Both the position numbers and the translations under genes were made by a program. A stretch of DNA of 8,648 bases, from NCBI GenBank assembly GCA_023424235.1, contig JAFAEB010000259.1:1-8648 (forward strand). Direction: 5' to 3'. Shown here in pieces: positions 7,123-8,648 of this stretch; within the stretch, counting starts at the first letter, position 1, and the number at the start of each line of letters is the position of its first letter. This DNA is from Bacillota bacterium (lineage in GTDB: Bacteria > Bacillota > Clostridia > Lachnospirales > Lachnospiraceae). The notes under the pieces are model-generated. The model had not been told where the DNA came from. It saw only the letters and a program-made list of their open reading frames with translations, and ran no database searches.

Positions 7123-7184
7123 GAACACAATAATTTCACAGAACCTACATAATCATTTCACAATTCTTCCATATTCCTTTCACA
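7123..7184 (+). promoter_or_regulatory. Six-unit array with 11-bp period (xxxCAYA), PhoP/PhoB-like candidate box
   Basis: Units start every 11 bp: GAACACA (7123), TTTCACA (7134), CTACATA (7145), TTTCACA (7156), TTCCATA (7167), TTTCACA (7178). All six share C at position 4, A at 5 and A at 7; position 6 is C or T. The three perfect TTTCACA copies are exactly 22 bp apart. The array fills the gap between the previous T-run and the -10 box at 7194, and its last units overlap where a -35 would be. Direct 11-bp repeats of TTAACA-like hexamers at this position are how PhoP/PhoB response regulators activate promoters. Assignment to that regulator is inference, supported by the polyphosphate-related gene downstream. 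Confidence 0.65.
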
Positions 7185-7193
7185 TAAGCTTCT

Positions 7194-7199
7194 TATAAT
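7194..7199 (+). promoter_or_regulatory. -10 box of the VTC-DUF4956 operon
   Basis: A perfect TATAAT. No acceptable -35 lies 15-19 bp upstream (bases 7169-7178 read CCATATTCCT), which suggests dependence on an activator bound at the repeat array just upstream. Transcription should start near 7206, giving a leader of about 124 nt. Confidence 0.65.
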
Positions 7200-7250
7200 A
7201 TTAGTTAGAAATATAACATAAAAGCTGTAATTATAAGATGAATTTATAGG

Positions 7251-7295
7251 AGCACACAAGGACTTGTTGTGGCATGCATGGTGCTTGTTGGTGCT
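7251..7295 (+). other. Leader hairpin upstream of the VTC gene
   Basis: AGCACACAAG (7251-7260) can pair with CTTGT (7284-7288) and GTGCT (7291-7295) with a 2-nt bulge, enclosing GCATGC and a second CTTGTTG copy (7263-7269). The hairpin overlaps an upstream AGGAG (7248-7252) but leaves the main ribosome site at 7317-7326 free. A role in translation control is possible but unproven. Confidence 0.35.
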
Positions 7296-7329
7296 AATCA
7301 TTGATTACGCTTTTAGAAAGGAGGAGAGC

Positions 7330-8004
7330 ATGCAGTTTCGCCATGAATTAAAATATAGCATTAATTATAGTGATTATCTAATGCTAAGAAATAGACTTAA
7401 AAATGTAATGAAGCAGGATAATCATACAATAGAAGATGGTACTTATTTTATACGAAGCTTGTACTTTGACAATCTATATGATAAGGCCTTAAGAGAAAAA
7501 ATCGATGGAGTGAATAACAGGGAAAAGTTTCGTATTCGATTCTATAACATGGATGATACAGTCATTAATCTAGAAAAGAAAATTAAAATAAATGGTCTTT
7601 GCAGTAAATTATCAAAAAGGTTAACGAAAGATCAAGTAATTGCTATCTTAAATGGTGATATCGATTTTTTAAAGGAAAGTAAAGATGCATTGTCAATCGA
7701 ATTTTATGGAAAGATGAAGCAAGATTTAATTAGGCCAAAAACGATTGTTGATTATGTAAGAGAACCTTATATTTATAGCATTGGTAATGTAAGGATTACT
7801 TTTGATAGTAAAATTAGAACAGGAGTCTATCATAAAGATATTTTTTCGAGTGAATTACCTCTTGTTGGTGTAGGTAATGAAGAAATTATATTAGAGGTTA
7901 AATATGACAATTTCTTACCTGAGTTGATTACTATGATGCTTCAAATAACGGATCGTAGAAATGAAGCTTTTTCAAAATATGCAATAGCAAGAATATACGG
8001 ATAG
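7330..8004 (+). CDS. VTC-domain protein, predicted polyphosphate polymerase
   Basis: A 224-residue stand-alone VTC domain of the triphosphate-tunnel superfamily. In yeast the Vtc4 domain builds polyphosphate from ATP at a membrane complex. Tunnel-type residues are visible: R4 and K8 in RHELKY, R42 in RSLYFD, R68 and R70 in KFRIRFY, the lysines of LEKKIK (81-86), R155 in NVRITFD, E189 and K191 in LEVKYD, and K217 in FSKYAIAR. Several appear to match the nucleotide- and phosphate-binding positions of Vtc4 (my correspondence, without alignment). There is no SPX domain or membrane span, so the membrane part is probably supplied by the next gene. Start ATG 7330 follows AAAGGAGGAG (7317-7326). A TTG at 7264 behind AGGAG could add a 22-residue hydrophobic extension, which I think less likely. 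Expression is probably driven by the phased repeats at 7123-7184. Confidence 0.85.
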   Translation: MQFRHELKYSINYSDYLMLRNRLKNVMKQDNHTIEDGTYFIRSLYFDNLYDKALREKIDGVNNREKFRIRFYNMDDTVINLEKKIKINGLCSKLSKRLTKDQVIAILNGDIDFLKESKDALSIEFYGKMKQDLIRPKTIVDYVREPYIYSIGNVRITFDSKIRTGVYHKDIFSSELPLVGVGNEEIILEVKYDNFLPELITMMLQITDRRNEAFSKYAIARIYG

Positions 8005-8070
8005 AAATAAGAAAATAAGATACGAAAAAAATACGGAAAAAAGATACAAATAAAAATAATATGGAGATAG

Positions 8071-8090
8071 TGTGAAAAATAAATTTCACA
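8071..8090. promoter_or_regulatory. Inverted repeat TGTGAAA/TTTCACA in the VTC-DUF4956 gap
   Basis: TGTGAAA (8071-8077) and TTTCACA (8084-8090) flank AATAAA. The right arm repeats the 7-mer found three times upstream of the VTC gene. It lies 25 bp before the DUF4956 start. It could be a binding site or a weak RNA hairpin. The rest of the gap (8005-8070) is A-rich with no terminator, so read-through from the VTC gene is expected. Confidence 0.4.
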
Positions 8091-8115
8091 ACTATGGAAA
8101 GGTTTGGTTTATATT

Positions 8116-8648
8116 ATGACTATGCTAGTAACTTTATCACAATCTACAACTTTTAATGATATTTTTAAATCCTCTTTTACAGAGAATATAGCGTCTTTCT
8201 CTCTATTTGATACAATAATCGGAATGCTTTTATCTTTTGTACTTGGGTTATTTGTATTTTATGTTTACAAGAAAACGTTTAATGGTGTTATGTACTCAGC
8301 AAGTTTTGGTGTTTCCTTAATTGCAATGACTTTAATAACAACTTTAGTATTATTAGCGGTAACATCCAATGTTGTATTGTCACTTGGTATGGTTGGTGCA
8401 TTATCAATTGTACGTTTCCGTACTGCAATAAAAGAACCACTTGATATTGCATTTTTATTTTGGTCCATTGCTATTGGTATTGTAGTTGGAGCTGGTATGC
8501 TAACTCTTGCAGTATTTGGAACTCTTTTTATAGGTCTTATACTCATTGTCTTTATAAATAAAAAGACAACAGATAATCCTTATTTATTAGTTGTTAATTT
8601 AGTAGATGATCAGACTGAAAAAACAGTAAATGGTGCAATAGCTGACAG
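8116..8648 (+). CDS. DUF4956 membrane protein (3'-truncated by window)
   Basis: An open frame of 177 codons runs off the window end. Hydrophobic segments lie at about 31-51, 58-83, 87-97 and 111-147 (the last long enough for two passes), so it is a multi-span inner-membrane protein with a soluble C-terminal part starting near residue 148. The stretch ALSIVRFRTAIKEPLDIAF (95-113) is the DUF4956 signature that I recognise. DUF4956 genes are commonly found next to VTC-domain genes, often with a CotH-kinase gene, in Firmicutes. By analogy with yeast Vtc1 it may anchor the polymerase or form a channel for polyphosphate; that is inference. The ribosome site GGAAAGG (8096-8102) is 13 nt from ATG 8116, rather far. 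A TTG at 8104 is too close to it and I reject it. The family is usually a little over 200 residues, so only the tail is missing. Confidence 0.82.
   Translation, partial: MTMLVTLSQSTTFNDIFKSSFTENIASFSLFDTIIGMLLSFVLGLFVFYVYKKTFNGVMYSASFGVSLIAMTLITTLVLLAVTSNVVLSLGMVGALSIVRFRTAIKEPLDIAFLFWSIAIGIVVGAGMLTLAVFGTLFIGLILIVFINKKTTDNPYLLVVNLVDDQTEKTVNGAIAD

Noticed and set aside
7274..7304. Short leader peptides (MHGACWC at 7274, MVLVGANH at 7278)
   Set aside because: They have no ribosome site and no residue pattern that suggests an attenuator.
8071..8090. Rex redox-sensor operator
   Set aside because: The half-sites TGTGAA and TTCACA are 8 bp apart; the Rex site has a 4-bp spacer.

Overview
The window is AT-rich with short intergenic gaps, strong AGGAGG-type ribosome binding sites and hairpin-plus-T-run terminators. 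Its genes (class II GalT, two-subunit iron-sulfur serine dehydratase, DUF815 ATPase, a stand-alone VTC-domain protein next to DUF4956) fit a Gram-positive anaerobe of the Clostridia, most likely Lachnospiraceae. The species cannot be named from the sequence alone. Every gene I can support lies on the + strand.

Layout. (1) 1-906 is the C-terminal 301 codons of a class II galactose-1-phosphate uridylyltransferase, closed by a strong terminator. (2) 1027-2749 is a promoter and the two-gene sdaAB-sdaAA operon for L-serine dehydratase. (3) 2750-3162 has no gene. It holds an A-rich composite tandem repeat (82-bp period built from 44- and 38-bp halves) and then a well-formed promoter with direct and inverted repeats. 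(4) 3163-3345 is a 60-residue PspC-domain membrane protein with its own terminator. (5) 3505-5271 is arginyl-tRNA synthetase with its own terminator. (6) 5341-5625 is a non-coding element that is inverted-repeat along its whole length, with terminal inverted repeats and a possible 5-bp target duplication; it looks like a MITE. (7) 5707-7026 is a DUF815-family AAA+ ATPase of unknown role, again with a terminator. (8) 7123-8648 is a compact module: a repeat array with 11-bp period, a -10 box, a structured leader, a VTC-domain (polyphosphate polymerase-like) protein and a DUF4956 membrane protein cut by the window end.

Most of the window is independent housekeeping units, each with its own terminator. 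The most interesting part is the last module. The predicted polyphosphate polymerase is paired with a multi-spanning membrane protein. Its promoter carries six phased units (xxxCAYA every 11 bp) running into the -35 region, which is how PhoP/PhoB-type response regulator sites are built. I infer a phosphate-responsive, PPK-independent polyphosphate synthesis or export system, possibly extending past the window. Nothing here proves that activity.
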